Origin: G965213525 sp965213525
Lineage (GTDB): Bacteria > Actinomycetota > Acidimicrobiia > Acidimicrobiales > Poriferisodalaceae
NCBI GenBank assembly: GCA_965213525.1
Contig: OZ243889.1
Coordinates: 3,100,001 to 3,164,000 of the forward strand
DNA: 64,000 nt
Direction of reading: 5' to 3'
Shown: positions 43,962 to 52,950 of the stretch, piece after piece
Layout: every line of letters begins with the position of its first letter
How positions within the stretch are numbered: position 1 is the stretch's first letter
Translations under genes and position numbers: made by a program
The notes under the pieces: generated by a model
Database searches by the model: none
Told to the model about the DNA's origin: nothing
Seen by the model: the letters and a program-made list of their open reading frames with translations, nothing else

Positions 43962-45171
43962 CGAGGGTCCTCGACGGGTCCTTCTCGGCGACGTCGTCGT
44001 CGGTCGGCTCACCACCTCAGGGAGCGACAGCTCGTTCGTCCTCGACGACGGGTACCGCGGCCTCCCAGATCGTCCCGTCCTGGGCCAGGCCTTCGAAGAC
44101 CATCCGCACCAGCGGCGCCGCACCCACGCCCGATTGCCACCGTGGTTCGCCAACCTCCCCCCCGAGGGCGCCCTGCGGGAGATCGTCGCGCGTGCCGCTG
44201 GGGTCGCACCCGAACAGGAGGCCGCCCTCCTCCATTGGCTGGCCGCCGATCTCCCGGGCGCCGTGCGTCTCTCGCCCGATGCTCCTGACGACGACGACGA
44301 CGCGCTCGAGGTCGACCCGGAGCGGGTTGCGGGTCCACCGGTCGACCCACCGAACCGGCCGTTCTCCCTCTCCGGACTGCAACTCAAGATGTCGATGGTC
44401 GATCGCGCCGGGCGCCTGACGGCGCCCGCTTCGGGCGAGGGCGGCGACTGGATCGTCAAGTTCCCGGACCGCCTGTACCCCGGTGTCCCGGCCAACGAGC
44501 ACGCCACGATGGTGTGGGCGCGCCTCGCCGGCGTCGATGTGCCCCAGGTTCGGCTCGTCGGGCCGTCAGAACTGCCCGATGTCAGGGAACCGATGTGGGC
44601 TCGCAAGGAAGAGGCCCTGGCCGTCCGCCGGTTCGACCGTCCTTCACCGGGGGCGCGGCGTCACATGGAGGATCTCGCCCAGGTACGCCAGCTGTTCCCT
44701 CGCGACAAGTACACGGGCAACTTCGAGACCGTGGCCGCCATCGCCTATCGGGGCCACGACACGGGCTCGCTCGAGCAGTTCCTCCGACGGATGGTGTTCA
44801 ACGTGGCGTGCGGCAACGGCGACGCCCATCTGAAGAACTGGACCCTGTTGTACGTCGACCCCAAGGTTCCGCAGCTCTCCCCGGCGTACGACCTCGTTGC
44901 GACGTTCGTCTACGCCGAGTCCGGGGGACGCGAGGAGGACCTCGGTCTGAAGTTGGGTGGGTCGCGCCGGTTCGAGGCCGTCAGTGCGGGCGCCTTGCGC
45001 CGCCTCGCCCACAAGATCGGCGCCGACCCGGAATGGACCGACGAGGTGGTGGCCGATGCCGTCGAGCGGACCCTGGCTGCGTGGGAGGTGCTCGACGATC
45101 GAGCCGGATACGACACGGCGACGAGGGTGGCGGTGGGCCGATGTCTGGCGCAGCTGTCGCTGTTTCGATGA
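43958..45171 (+). CDS. HipA-like serine/threonine kinase; apparent 5' frameshift
   Basis: HipA-type toxin kinases phosphorylate targets such as GltX. The homologous frame spans 43960-45171 and shows a HipA N-subdomain (VLLGDVVVGRLTTSG, RPVLGQAFED), the loop LPPWFANLPPEG, the ATP-site Lys in DWIVKFPDR, Glu in ANEHATM, the catalytic loop NVACGNGDAHLKNW and the metal Asp in LSPAYDLVATF. The only suitable start, GTG 43958 coupled to the DUF262 stop by GTGA, is one frame out. An indel near 43975 would join them (MTRVLDG then VLLGDVVVG). Otherwise translation could begin at TTG 44134 and lack the N-subdomain. No HipB-like helix-turn-helix antitoxin is adjacent. Confidence 0.8.
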
Positions 45172-45174
45172 ACT

Positions 45175-45231
45175 GCTGAGCGACCGTTCGGGTCGGTAGC
45201 CGAGCCGGGCTCCCGCCCGGCGCCGCTCAGC
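45175..45231. terminator. Stem-loop between convergent hipA-like and thioesterase genes
   Basis: An inner stem GCCGGGC-TCCC-GCCCGGC (45204-45221) lies inside an outer pair GCTGAGCG (45175-45182) / CGCTCAGC (45224-45231). It is a probable bidirectional terminator with no T-tract. Confidence 0.5.
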
Positions 45232-46027
45232 TCGCAGCGACGACCAGGAGTTGCACGGCGTGACCCACCGGGCCGGTGGTGTCGTGCAGCACGCTGCGAG
45301 CCATGCCCACCCCGTCGGGGTGGATCGTCGTCTCGGCGTCGAGGCCGACCCACTCGCCCACCGGATGGCGGTGCAACGACACGGTCAGGTCCGGGTTGAC
45401 GTAGGTGAGCCCACCGTCGGGTGCCAGGACGCTGCTGACCCCGTTGCCGAAGTCGGCGCACGCCGCCGCCCGGCACGCCCCCGAGGTCACCTCACCCTCG
45501 ACGAGGGGGGCAAGCAGCCGGATCCAGGCCAGCGCCGGGCCCTGTCGGTCGAAGCCGCCTCGCACGAAGCGCAGCTCGGCGGCGTCGAGGTGGAACGCCG
45601 GCCGGACCCCGTGGCGGTCCCAGGTCGCTGACGCTGCCCCGGCCTCGGGCCCCTCGGCGGCCGGGGCCTGCCCGATCGCCCCGTCGAGGGGTAGTCGCGC
45701 GTGGCGCTGGCGCATGCCCGTGGCGGCCACGACGTCGCGCCCGTCGGCTGTCACCCGCACCGCCACGAGCTGGACGTTGCGGCCTGGTCGGACGAGCTCG
45801 GTCGTCACCACCAGTGGGGTGAGGGGCACCGGTCGCAACAGCTCGACGGTCAAGCGGGTGAGGCGCATGGCCTCGCCGCCGGGGTGTCGTTCGACGGCAC
45901 GGGCGCACAGTGCGGCCGGGGGGCCGCCGTGCTGAGCGGCCGGATCCCAGGGGCCCCTGGTCGACGCCGAGGGCACGAAGCGCGCCTCGTCGGCGGTCGA
46001 GGCGTCGAGCACGAAGAGGGCGTCCAC
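45227..46027 (-). CDS. Thioesterase family protein (double hot-dog, TesB/Acot-like)
   Basis: 266 residues resembling acyl-CoA thioesterases with two hot-dog folds. The N-terminal half has ARFVPSASTRGPWDPAAQHGGPPAALCARA and LTRLTVELLRPVPLTPLVVTTELVRPGR; hallmark segments are AQHGGPPAALCARAVE and RLTVELLRPVPL. The C-terminal half has ADFGNGVSSVLAP, YVNPDLTVSLHRHPVGEWVGL and TTIHPDGVGMARSVLHD. It probably hydrolyses acyl-CoA to CoA and free acid. Start at 46027 gives the usual N-terminus. It is divergent from the histidine kinase gene. Confidence 0.85.
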   Translation of the reverse strand: MDALFVLDASTADEARFVPSASTRGPWDPAAQHGGPPAALCARAVERHPGGEAMRLTRLTVELLRPVPLTPLVVTTELVRPGRNVQLVAVRVTADGRDVVAATGMRQRHARLPLDGAIGQAPAAEGPEAGAASATWDRHGVRPAFHLDAAELRFVRGGFDRQGPALAWIRLLAPLVEGEVTSGACRAAACADFGNGVSSVLAPDGGLTYVNPDLTVSLHRHPVGEWVGLDAETTIHPDGVGMARSVLHDTTGPVGHAVQLLVVAAS

Positions 46028-46075
46028 GTCAGCGCCGAAGGTAGCCGACGACGCTTCGGTCTACGTTCGGCACCG

Positions 46076-47530
46076 GTGCGCACCTTCAACTCGAGGATGT
46101 CAGACGTCATGGCGGGCAGCGGTCCCGCCGGGGACCACCTCCGGCGGCTCGTGTCGTGGTGGGGGCTGGTCTCTGACCTGGCGTTCGCCGATCTCTTGCT
46201 GTTCGCCCCGCGCCGCGGCGGGCCCGACGATCTCGTGATGATCGGCCACGTCCGGCCGACGACCTCCTCCACGCTGTACGTCGATGACGTCATCGGCCGC
46301 ACGGTCACCGAGGTGGAACGACCCCTGGTCGCCCGGGCGTTCCGCACCGGCGACATCGTCGAGGGCGAGGTGACCCTGCCCGGCCGCCGCACCCGTGCTC
46401 GCGTCGAGTGCGTCCCGGTGCGCCACGACGGCACGGTGGTGGCGGTGCTGACCCGGGAGGCGCCCCCGGGCATGCGGCGGGGGGGCGAGCTCGAGACGGT
46501 CTACCTGTCGGTGTGGCGCCAGATCGCCCGGATGATCCGTGACGGGGCGTTCCCCTTCAGCGCCGACACCACCGACACCGAGGAGGCACCCCGGGTCGGT
46601 GACGGCGTGATCCTGCTCGACGCCGAGGCTCGCATCGCCTTCGCCTCGCCCAACGCCACCTCGACGCTGCACCGCCTCGGGGTCGCCGGGGAGGTGCGAG
46701 GCGGACGCCTCGCCGATCTCGGGATCGAGCACACCGTGGTGCGGCGCGCCTTCCACGAGCAGGTCTCGGTCAACGAGGAGGTCGAACGGGGCGGCGACTC
46801 GATCGTCAACGTCCTCGCCGTGCCGCTGCTGCGCCAGGGCCGGGTGAGCGGGGCGGTCGTCATCGTCCGGGATGTGTCAGAGCTGCGGCGCTTCGACCGG
46901 TTGCTCATCTCCAAGGACGCCACGATCCGCGAGATCCACCACCGCGTGAAGAACAACCTGGCGACGATCTCGTCGCTGCTTCGCCTGCAGGGACGCCGCA
47001 TCGAGTCACCCGAAGCCCGCTCGGTCATCGAGGAGTCGGTGCGACGGATCGCCTCGATCGCCCTGGTCCACGACATCCTCGCCCACGAGGCCGGCCAGGA
47101 CGTTCGCCTCGACGGAGTGGTCAGCGACCTCGCCCGCATGTTCGCCGACAGCGTCCAGTCGCCTGAGTTGCCGGTGCGGATAACCGTCGAGGGTGACGCC
47201 GGCGTCGTACCCGCTGCGCTGGCCACCCCGGTGGCGGTGGTCCTCAACGAGCTGCTGCAGAACACCGTCGATCACGCCGACGGAGGCAGCGTGCAGGTCG
47301 TCGTGCGCCTCGGCCGTGGTGGCGATCAGCTGGTGCTCGAGGTGCTGGACGAGGGACCCGGCGTTCCCCGAGACTTCGACCTGCTCGCCGACGCCGGCCT
47401 CGGCCTGTCGATCGTGAGGACGTTGGTGGGCAGCGAGCTCGGCGGCCAGCTCGATCTGCGGGCCCGCCCCGACGGGGTGAGGGGGTCGATCGCTCGGGTG
47501 GACATCCCCGTCCGAGACGTGGCGCGCTAG
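46076..47530 (+). CDS. PdtaS-like sensor histidine kinase
   Basis: 484 residues. An N-terminal GAF-type sensing domain (about residues 20-150; LLLFAPRRGGPDDLVMIG) is followed by a PAS domain (about 190-285; VILLDAEARIAFASPNA). The HisKA_2 phosphoacceptor is IREIHHRVKNNLATISSLLRL and the ATPase domain shows ELLQNTVDHADGG, LDEGPGVPRDFD and GLGLSIVRTLV. This is the architecture of mycobacterial PdtaS, which responds to nucleotides or metals and phosphorylates the antiterminator PdtaR; no pdtaR homologue is present here. The GTG at 46076 fits; TACGTT lies about 8 nt upstream. Confidence 0.92.
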   Translation: MRTFNSRMSDVMAGSGPAGDHLRRLVSWWGLVSDLAFADLLLFAPRRGGPDDLVMIGHVRPTTSSTLYVDDVIGRTVTEVERPLVARAFRTGDIVEGEVTLPGRRTRARVECVPVRHDGTVVAVLTREAPPGMRRGGELETVYLSVWRQIARMIRDGAFPFSADTTDTEEAPRVGDGVILLDAEARIAFASPNATSTLHRLGVAGEVRGGRLADLGIEHTVVRRAFHEQVSVNEEVERGGDSIVNVLAVPLLRQGRVSGAVVIVRDVSELRRFDRLLISKDATIREIHHRVKNNLATISSLLRLQGRRIESPEARSVIEESVRRIASIALVHDILAHEAGQDVRLDGVVSDLARMFADSVQSPELPVRITVEGDAGVVPAALATPVAVVLNELLQNTVDHADGGSVQVVVRLGRGGDQLVLEVLDEGPGVPRDFDLLADAGLGLSIVRTLVGSELGGQLDLRARPDGVRGSIARVDIPVRDVAR

Positions 47531-47613
47531 CGGCGACACGTTGCGAGGCGCCGACGTGGTCGGGCACAGCGGCTGGCCTCGCGCCGACGCGACCGTGGCG
47601 CTCGGGGCCTGGC

Positions 47614-48045
47614 TCAGGCGGTGGCTGCGGCCCGGGGCTCGGTCTCGAGGGCGGCAGCCGCAGCTCGGGCCGCGGCGCGCCTGGCCTTGCGGATCTGGCG
47701 GCGCTCGTCCTCTGAGGCCCCACCCCACACGCCCGAGTCCTGGTTCGAGACCAGGGCGTACTCGAGGCACTCGTCTTGGGCCTCGCAGCTGCGACAGACC
47801 TGCTTGGCCTCGTCGATCTGGTCGAGAGCGACGCCTGTGCTGCCGATGGGGAAGAACAGATCGGGGGACGTGTCCCGGCAGGCGGCGACGTCGCGCCACC
47901 GATCCGTTCCCGGTACCAGGATCGCCGTCTGGCCCACATCTGCCTCCACGCTGGTCGTGAACGGTTTCACGAGGCACCGACGGACCGATCCGACGGTGCA
48001 GGTCTCGACGCGCGCCCGGGGCCATCTGCCCTGGCGCGAGCGCAC
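47614..48045 (-). CDS. WhiB family transcriptional regulator
   Basis: Up to 143 residues; the conserved part begins near VEADVGQTAILVPGTDRWRD, so the true start is probably a downstream GTG. Four cluster-ligand cysteines are visible: VAACRDTSPDLFFP, then QVCRSCEAQDECLEYAL (C-x2-C-x5-C). The turn GVWGGASEDERRQIRKARR is the WhiB DNA-binding signature. WhiB proteins hold a 4Fe-4S cluster and bind the principal sigma factor. It is only 3 nt from the lipid kinase on the same strand. Confidence 0.92.
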   Translation of the reverse strand: MRSRQGRWPRARVETCTVGSVRRCLVKPFTTSVEADVGQTAILVPGTDRWRDVAACRDTSPDLFFPIGSTGVALDQIDEAKQVCRSCEAQDECLEYALVSNQDSGVWGGASEDERRQIRKARRAAARAAAAALETEPRAAATA

Positions 48046-48048
48046 AAC

Positions 48049-49002
48049 CTAGTGCCGACACACCCCGGTAACAAGGGGTTCGTCGGGCGCGACGGGCAGG
48101 ACGAGGGACATGGCCTGGGGCCGATGGCGCAGCTCGAGCCCGCGGGTCTCACCGAGGGGGTCACCGTCGACCTGGTGCGGGAAGGGTCGGTGCCCCCTGA
48201 CGACGAGGCTGGTGAGGTCGTCACGGGTGATGACGTCACGACGCCGGCGCACGCCGCGCCCTGATCCGAGCGCCGAGGCGATCACCGGGACGAGGGTGCT
48301 CGGGCGCAGCGACGTCAGGGCCACGAGCGAGAGCCCCCGGTCGAGGGTGGCGGCCGGGGCGAGGTGCAGCGGGCGGCTGCCGAGGTAGGTGTAGGGATCG
48401 GTGTTCAGCACGACGGCGAAGCGGGCGTCGTCGATGATCTCGCCGTCCTCGAGCTCGATGCGCAGCAGCGGCGTCCGCCGATCGACGGTGGACCACGTGC
48501 GCAGCGCCGACCACACGTAGAGCGGGTGACCGGCCCAGCGCTTCATGCCCGCCCTCTCGTCCACGCGCTCGACCACAGCAGCGTCCAGTCCCATCCCGAT
48601 GTGGAAGGTGAAGACCCGACCGTTCACCGTGCCCAACCCGACCCGGTGGATGCGCCCCGCCCTCAGCCCCGCCAGGACGTGGGCTGCGGCGGTCAGCGGG
48701 TCATCGGGAGTGCCGATCGCCCGGGCGAAGACGTTGGTCGACCCGCCGGGGAGCACGGCGAGGGCGGTGGCCGTGCCGAGCAACCCGTTGGCCAGCTCGT
48801 TGATCGTGCCGTCGCCCCCGAAGCCGACGACGACCTCGACCCCGTCGTTGGCCGCCCCGGTGGCGATCGCCGTGGCGTTGTTGCGCCGGACGGTCACGAT
48901 CTCGTCCACCTCGTGCTCGGCGGCCAGCGCTCGGCGGACCAGGACACGGGTGCGTGCGGTGACCGACGACGCCGAGCCGTTGACGACGAAGACGAGGCGC
49001 AC
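48049..49002 (-). CDS. Diacylglycerol/lipid kinase family protein
   Basis: 317 residues of the DAGK/YegS fold. The nucleotide-binding motif VVGFGGDGTINELANGL (about residues 58-75) contains the GGDGT signature, followed by LAVLPGGSTNVFARAIG. The C-terminal part has HIGMGLDAAVVERV and HQVDGDPLG, usual metal/substrate regions. It phosphorylates a lipid such as diacylglycerol, phosphatidylinositol or another; substrate unknown. It ends just before the WhiB gene, so the two may be cotranscribed. Confidence 0.92.
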   Translation of the reverse strand: MRLVFVVNGSASSVTARTRVLVRRALAAEHEVDEIVTVRRNNATAIATGAANDGVEVVVGFGGDGTINELANGLLGTATALAVLPGGSTNVFARAIGTPDDPLTAAAHVLAGLRAGRIHRVGLGTVNGRVFTFHIGMGLDAAVVERVDERAGMKRWAGHPLYVWSALRTWSTVDRRTPLLRIELEDGEIIDDARFAVVLNTDPYTYLGSRPLHLAPAATLDRGLSLVALTSLRPSTLVPVIASALGSGRGVRRRRDVITRDDLTSLVVRGHRPFPHQVDGDPLGETRGLELRHRPQAMSLVLPVAPDEPLVTGVCRH

Positions 49003-49144
49003 CGGTCCAGCATGACAAGACCGGCACCGGGCGCCTCACGACCCGTCCGCGTACCCGCCGCCACGAGCTCCCAGGAGACGGGCGCCCAAGACCGACCCCC
49101 GCTCCTTTTGGTGTGCGGGCGGAGAGCCGCGACACTAGGTGGCC

Positions 49145-49918
49145 ATGAAGGTCGTCGTCTGTGTCAAGCAGATCCCCGATCCGGCCAACCCCGGAGCGTT
49201 GGATCCCAACACCAACCTCCTCGTGCGAGACGACAAGCTCATCCTCGACGAGTCCGACTCCTACGGCGTCGAGATGGCGCTGCAGCTCATCGAGGCGGCC
49301 GGTGGCGGCAGCGTGCACCTCGTGTCGATGGCCCCGCGCAACGAGACCTCGGGTCTGCGGACGGCGCTGGCGATGGGCGCGGAGGACGCCGTGCTGGTCA
49401 GCGACGAGGCCCTCGCCGGCAGCGACGCCCTCAGCACGGCCAAGGTGCTGGCGGCGGCGATCTCGCGCTACGAACCCGATCTGGTCCTGGCGGGCACCGA
49501 GTCGTCGGACGGCTACACCGGCACGGTGCCCGAACAGGTCGCGGCCGTGCTCGGTTGGCCCTCGATCGGGTTCGCCAAGAAGGTCGAGGTCGTCGACGAC
49601 GGCGTTAGCGCCGAGCGCCAGACCGACGCCGGCTACGACGTGGTGACCGCACCGACCCCGTGCCTGGTCACCGTGACCGCCGGTGTGGTCGAGCCCCGCT
49701 ACCCTTCCTTCAAGGGGATCATGGCGGCCAAGAAGAAGCCGGTCGACGAGCTGAGCCTGGGTGATCTGTCCCTGGGCGACGTCGGCGGCGCCCATGCCCG
49801 CCAGGAGACGGTGCGCGTCGGGCAGGCGCCCGAGCGCCAGGCGGGCGAGATCATCGAGGACGACGGCGACAGCCATCTCAGGATCGTCGCCTTCCTCGAA
49901 CAGCTCAAGGTCATCTGA
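49145..49918 (+). CDS. etfB: Electron transfer flavoprotein subunit beta
   Basis: 257 residues from the ATG at 49145 (MKVVVCVKQIPDP; a GTG at 49139 would add two residues). The subunit carries AMP and, with EtfA, accepts electrons from the acyl-CoA dehydrogenases found here. Family motifs: SYGVEMALQLIEA, DLVLAGTESSDGYTGTVPEQVAAVLG and EPRYPSFKGIMAAKKKP, the recognition-loop region. It is followed 12 nt later by etfA. Confidence 0.97.
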   Translation: MKVVVCVKQIPDPANPGALDPNTNLLVRDDKLILDESDSYGVEMALQLIEAAGGGSVHLVSMAPRNETSGLRTALAMGAEDAVLVSDEALAGSDALSTAKVLAAAISRYEPDLVLAGTESSDGYTGTVPEQVAAVLGWPSIGFAKKVEVVDDGVSAERQTDAGYDVVTAPTPCLVTVTAGVVEPRYPSFKGIMAAKKKPVDELSLGDLSLGDVGGAHARQETVRVGQAPERQAGEIIEDDGDSHLRIVAFLEQLKVI

Positions 49919-49930
49919 GGAGGACGAGGC

Positions 49931-50896
49931 GTGTCAGTGGACAAGATCTGGGTCTTCGCCGAGACGACCCCCGACGGCAGTGTCGCCACCATCACGCTCG
50001 AGCTGCTGGCCAAGGCGCGCGAGCTGGCTCCGACCGTCGAGGCCGTGGTGGCCGGAGACGGTGACGCGGTGGCTGCTCAGCTGGGCGAGCACGGCGCCAC
50101 CAAGGTGCTGGCGACCGGCGACCTGGGCGGTGCGTTGCCCGGGCCGTCCGTCGGTGCGGCCCTGGCGGCCCGGGTGGCCGACGATGCCCCCGACCTCGTC
50201 ATGTTGGGTCAGACCTATGACGGTCGCGACGTCGCCGCCAGGATGTCGGTCGCCCTCGACGTCCCCGTCATCACCAACGGCGTCGACCTCACGATCGAAG
50301 ACGACGACCTGGTGGTGACCGAGCCGATCTTCGGCGGCACCGTCAACGTGTTCACGGCGTTTCGCACCGACGGGGTGATGATCGCTCTGATCCGACCGAA
50401 GTCCTTCGCCGCAGCCCCCTCCGGCGGTTCACCGGCCGAGGTCGAGCCCCTCGCGGTCCCCGAGCTCGGCGCCGCCGGGTCGGCCAAGGTCGTCGACCGG
50501 GTGGTCGAGGAGCGCACCGGACCCCAGCTCGACGAGGCGCAGGTGGTCGTCGGCGGTGGTCGGGGGCTGGGCGACGCCGACAAGTTCGAGATGGTCAACG
50601 AGCTGGCGGGTCTGCTCGGCGGCGCCCCCGGCGCCAGTCGGGCCATCGTCGATGCGGGATGGGTGCCCTACGCGATGCAGGTCGGCCAGACCGGCAAGGT
50701 CGTCAAGCCCAACGTCTACATCGCCGCTGGCATCAGCGGGGCCACCCAGCACCTGGTGGGCATGAAGGGCTCCAAGCACATCATCGCCATCAACAAGGAC
50801 CCCGAGGCGCCGATCTTCGGTGTCGCTGACCTCGGCATCGTCGGTGACGTGCACAAGGTGATGCCCAAGCTCGCCGAAGCCCTGAAGGGCCGGTAG
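49931..50896 (+). CDS. etfA: Electron transfer flavoprotein subunit alpha
   Basis: 321 residues from the GTG at 49931, preceded by GAGGAGGACG. It carries FAD. The C-terminal FAD domain shows VVGGGRGLGDADKF, GWVPYAMQVGQTGKVVKPNVYIAAGISGATQHLVGM (core GQTGKVVKPNVYIAAGISG) and INKDPEAPIFGVADLGIVGD. It forms a heterodimer with EtfB that passes electrons to ETF:quinone oxidoreductase, which is not in this window. Confidence 0.97.
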   Translation: MSVDKIWVFAETTPDGSVATITLELLAKARELAPTVEAVVAGDGDAVAAQLGEHGATKVLATGDLGGALPGPSVGAALAARVADDAPDLVMLGQTYDGRDVAARMSVALDVPVITNGVDLTIEDDDLVVTEPIFGGTVNVFTAFRTDGVMIALIRPKSFAAAPSGGSPAEVEPLAVPELGAAGSAKVVDRVVEERTGPQLDEAQVVVGGGRGLGDADKFEMVNELAGLLGGAPGASRAIVDAGWVPYAMQVGQTGKVVKPNVYIAAGISGATQHLVGMKGSKHIIAINKDPEAPIFGVADLGIVGDVHKVMPKLAEALKGR

Positions 50897-51064
50897 CCGA
50901 GGCAGTTCGGGGGCGGGCGCTGTGTCCACGGCGGACCGGCCACCGGTGGGCGGGACGATCGGTGCGGCGAGCTGCGCATCGTCACCGATCCGCAACGACG
51001 GCGGGCCTTGGCCCGAGGGCCTCGCCGTCGACGATCAGGTGGTGGCGATGCGACGGGAACCGAG

Positions 51065-51220
51065 ATGATCTCGCTCCAGCTGCTGCTGGTGGTCGTCGTG
51101 GTCCTCGGCGTGGCTTCGGCCCCGTCACGGGCCCGGCGGCGCAGCCGCTCGGCGGTGCGCCTCGACCCGTACCTGCGTGAGCTGGCGAGGCTGTCTGACA
51201 GGACCCACCCGCCCTCGTGA
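51065..51220 (+). CDS. Possible 51-residue membrane-anchored peptide
   Basis: From the ATG at 51065: a hydrophobic N-terminus (MISLQLLLVVVVVLGVASAP), then a basic tail (SRARRRSRSAVRLDPYLREL). It could be a small single-span protein. No clear ribosome site precedes it. The rest of 50897-51242, the only stretch over 300 nt without an assured gene, shows nothing else recognisable. Confidence 0.35.
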   Translation: MISLQLLLVVVVVLGVASAPSRARRRSRSAVRLDPYLRELARLSDRTHPPS

Positions 51221-51242
51221 TCACAGCCCGGCGGGGTCGGGG

Positions 51243-52241
51243 TCAGGTCCGTCGGTCGACCAGGACCGCCCAGGCGACGCCGTCCACGGCGTCGGCGAAG
51301 GCGATCCCCACGGCCGAGCCCGCCTCGGTCCCCCCGGGGGCGAAGATCGCAGCGTCGAGCTCGACGACAGCCGACCCGAGCTCCTCGGCGGTGAGCGGCC
51401 ACTCGTCGTCCAGTCCGACGATGCCGGCCAGCGCCCACCACATCCTCACCCGCCCGGCGGCAGCTCCGGCCCGGCGCGGCCCGCCCGCCCCCCAGTGCGC
51501 CAGCAGCGCAGCGGCGGCGGTCGCATCCACATCGGCCCACCCCACGCCGACGTCGGGCAGCACCAGGCGCACCGCGTCGTCGACACCGCCGTCACAGGTG
51601 ACCACGACCACCGCAGCGTCATCGTCGGCGCGGAGGTGGGCGAGTGACTGGTCGATGGCGAACGCCGCTGCGGGGTCGCCGCCCGTGAGCGCCCGGGATC
51701 GGCCGGCGGGTGCGCCGAGCGGTGGCCGGGGCAGCAGCGAAGGCATCGGCGCCTCGGGGGGCGCGAGACCCTGATCGGTGTAGTTGGCCAGGCGGGCGGG
51801 GGGCTCCCAGGCCCCCACCACCAGGGGTACCTCCAGCACGTGTCCGTCCACGGCCATCACGCCGTCGAGGGCCTCGCCGCGCAGCACCCGCTCCTGGGCG
51901 ATGGTGGCGGCGGTCCGGTCGTGGCCTGTGAGGTGGGGCGCCAGCTCTGTGAAGGTCCACGACTGGGCGGCGACCTCGGTCAGCGGTCCGGGCACGAAGC
52001 GGGGTGGCTCCTCGACGATCAGCTCGCCGGCGAGCTCGGGCCCGCCCCCCAGCACCAGCAGGTAGGTGACCCAACCCGAGACGGGCCAGAGCTGGTGGCC
52101 GGTGTCAGCCGCGCGACGACACGCTCGGCGCAGCTGATCCAAGCCCTCCCAGTCGCGCCGGGCGTGGCGTCGTGACACCTCACGCAGCAGCTCGTCGACG
52201 TCGCCCAACAAGATGAGGTGTCGGAGGTCTCCTGAGCTCAC
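51243..52241 (-). CDS. Uncharacterised protein, coupled to SCO1664-family gene
   Basis: 332 residues from the GTG at 52241, which overlaps the stop of the SCO1664-family gene (GTGA). I do not recognise the family. It has no signal peptide or membrane helix. Notable segments are HLILLGDVDELLREVSRRHARRDW, SGWVTYLLVLGGGPELAGE, AAQSWTFTELAPHLTGHDR and an acidic second half ending IAFADAVDGVAWAVLVDRRT. It is the last gene of the phosphomutase / DUF3090 / SCO1664 unit, so it may take part in the same unknown process. Confidence 0.75.
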   Translation of the reverse strand: MSSGDLRHLILLGDVDELLREVSRRHARRDWEGLDQLRRACRRAADTGHQLWPVSGWVTYLLVLGGGPELAGELIVEEPPRFVPGPLTEVAAQSWTFTELAPHLTGHDRTAATIAQERVLRGEALDGVMAVDGHVLEVPLVVGAWEPPARLANYTDQGLAPPEAPMPSLLPRPPLGAPAGRSRALTGGDPAAAFAIDQSLAHLRADDDAAVVVVTCDGGVDDAVRLVLPDVGVGWADVDATAAAALLAHWGAGGPRRAGAAAGRVRMWWALAGIVGLDDEWPLTAEELGSAVVELDAAIFAPGGTEAGSAVGIAFADAVDGVAWAVLVDRRT

Positions 52242-52939
52242 ACCAACGGCCACGGGTAGCGCTGGCCCGTCGGGTCGACCGGGAAGCTGCGGTCGGCCAC
52301 GACCGTCCGGGCACGGTCCACCAGCGCGCCGATCTCGTCGCCGACGAGCAGGGCGGCGAGCGGCTCGGGCACCCTGTGGGTGAGTGGTTCGACGTCGCTC
52401 AGCAGGGCCTCTGGCACGGGTTGGCCGGCGAACTCCCAGATGACCGTCCTCAGCTTGAACGGCACGGCGAAGCACAAGCCGTTGTCGATGGCCCAGATGT
52501 CGCCGTCACGGCCCAACAGGCAGTGCCCGCTCTTGCGGTCGGTGTTGTTGGCCAACAGATCGAACACGCAGATCTGGCGCAGGCGGTCGTGGTGTCGGGC
52601 GTCGCCCACCAGGGTGAAGTGGTGCTCGGAGAAGTCGGCGTCGACGAAGTGCTGCAGGCTGCCCGGCCCGAGGGGGGCGTCATCTCTCACGACCGTCGGG
52701 GGGACGACGCCCCACCCGAGCGCCTTGGACAGCTCGTGGGCAGCCGCCTCCCGCCGGTGCAGGCCTGCGGGGAAGTCCCACAGCGGACGCTCACCCGCCC
52801 GGGGCTTGTACACCGCCCGGTCATCACTGTCGCCGAAGCGCACGAGGAAGGTGCCGTTCGAGCTCCACGGCAACCGACCCTCGATCTCGAAGTCGTCGTG
52901 TCGAAGGCGGGCCTCGATCCGTGCGATCGCAGCGGCGTC
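52238..52939 (-). CDS. SCO1664 family protein (kinase-like fold)
   Basis: About 233 residues from the GTG at 52939 (MDAAAIARIEARL), with GAGCGGCGGG upstream; the frame is open to 53011 but that would overlap DUF3090. TIGR03843-type protein with a PI3/4-kinase-like core: FLVRFGDSDDRAVYKPRAGERPLWDFP (Lys in VYKP), FDLLANNTDRKSGHCLLG (catalytic-loop-like DLLxNxxDR) and IWAIDNGLCF (metal Asp). The family always co-occurs with DUF3090 and the MSMEG_4193 phosphomutase in Actinobacteria; biochemical function unknown. Confidence 0.88.
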   Translation of the reverse strand, partial: DAAAIARIEARLRHDDFEIEGRLPWSSNGTFLVRFGDSDDRAVYKPRAGERPLWDFPAGLHRREAAAHELSKALGWGVVPPTVVRDDAPLGPGSLQHFVDADFSEHHFTLVGDARHHDRLRQICVFDLLANNTDRKSGHCLLGRDGDIWAIDNGLCFAVPFKLRTVIWEFAGQPVPEALLSDVEPLTHRVPEPLAALLVGDEIGALVDRARTVVADRSFPVDPTGQRYPWPLV

Positions 52940-52950
52940 CACCCCGCCGC

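Noticed and set aside
50897..51064. Coding remnant on either strand downstream of etfA
   Set aside because: Short frames give biased peptides with no recognisable motif; treated as intergenic.
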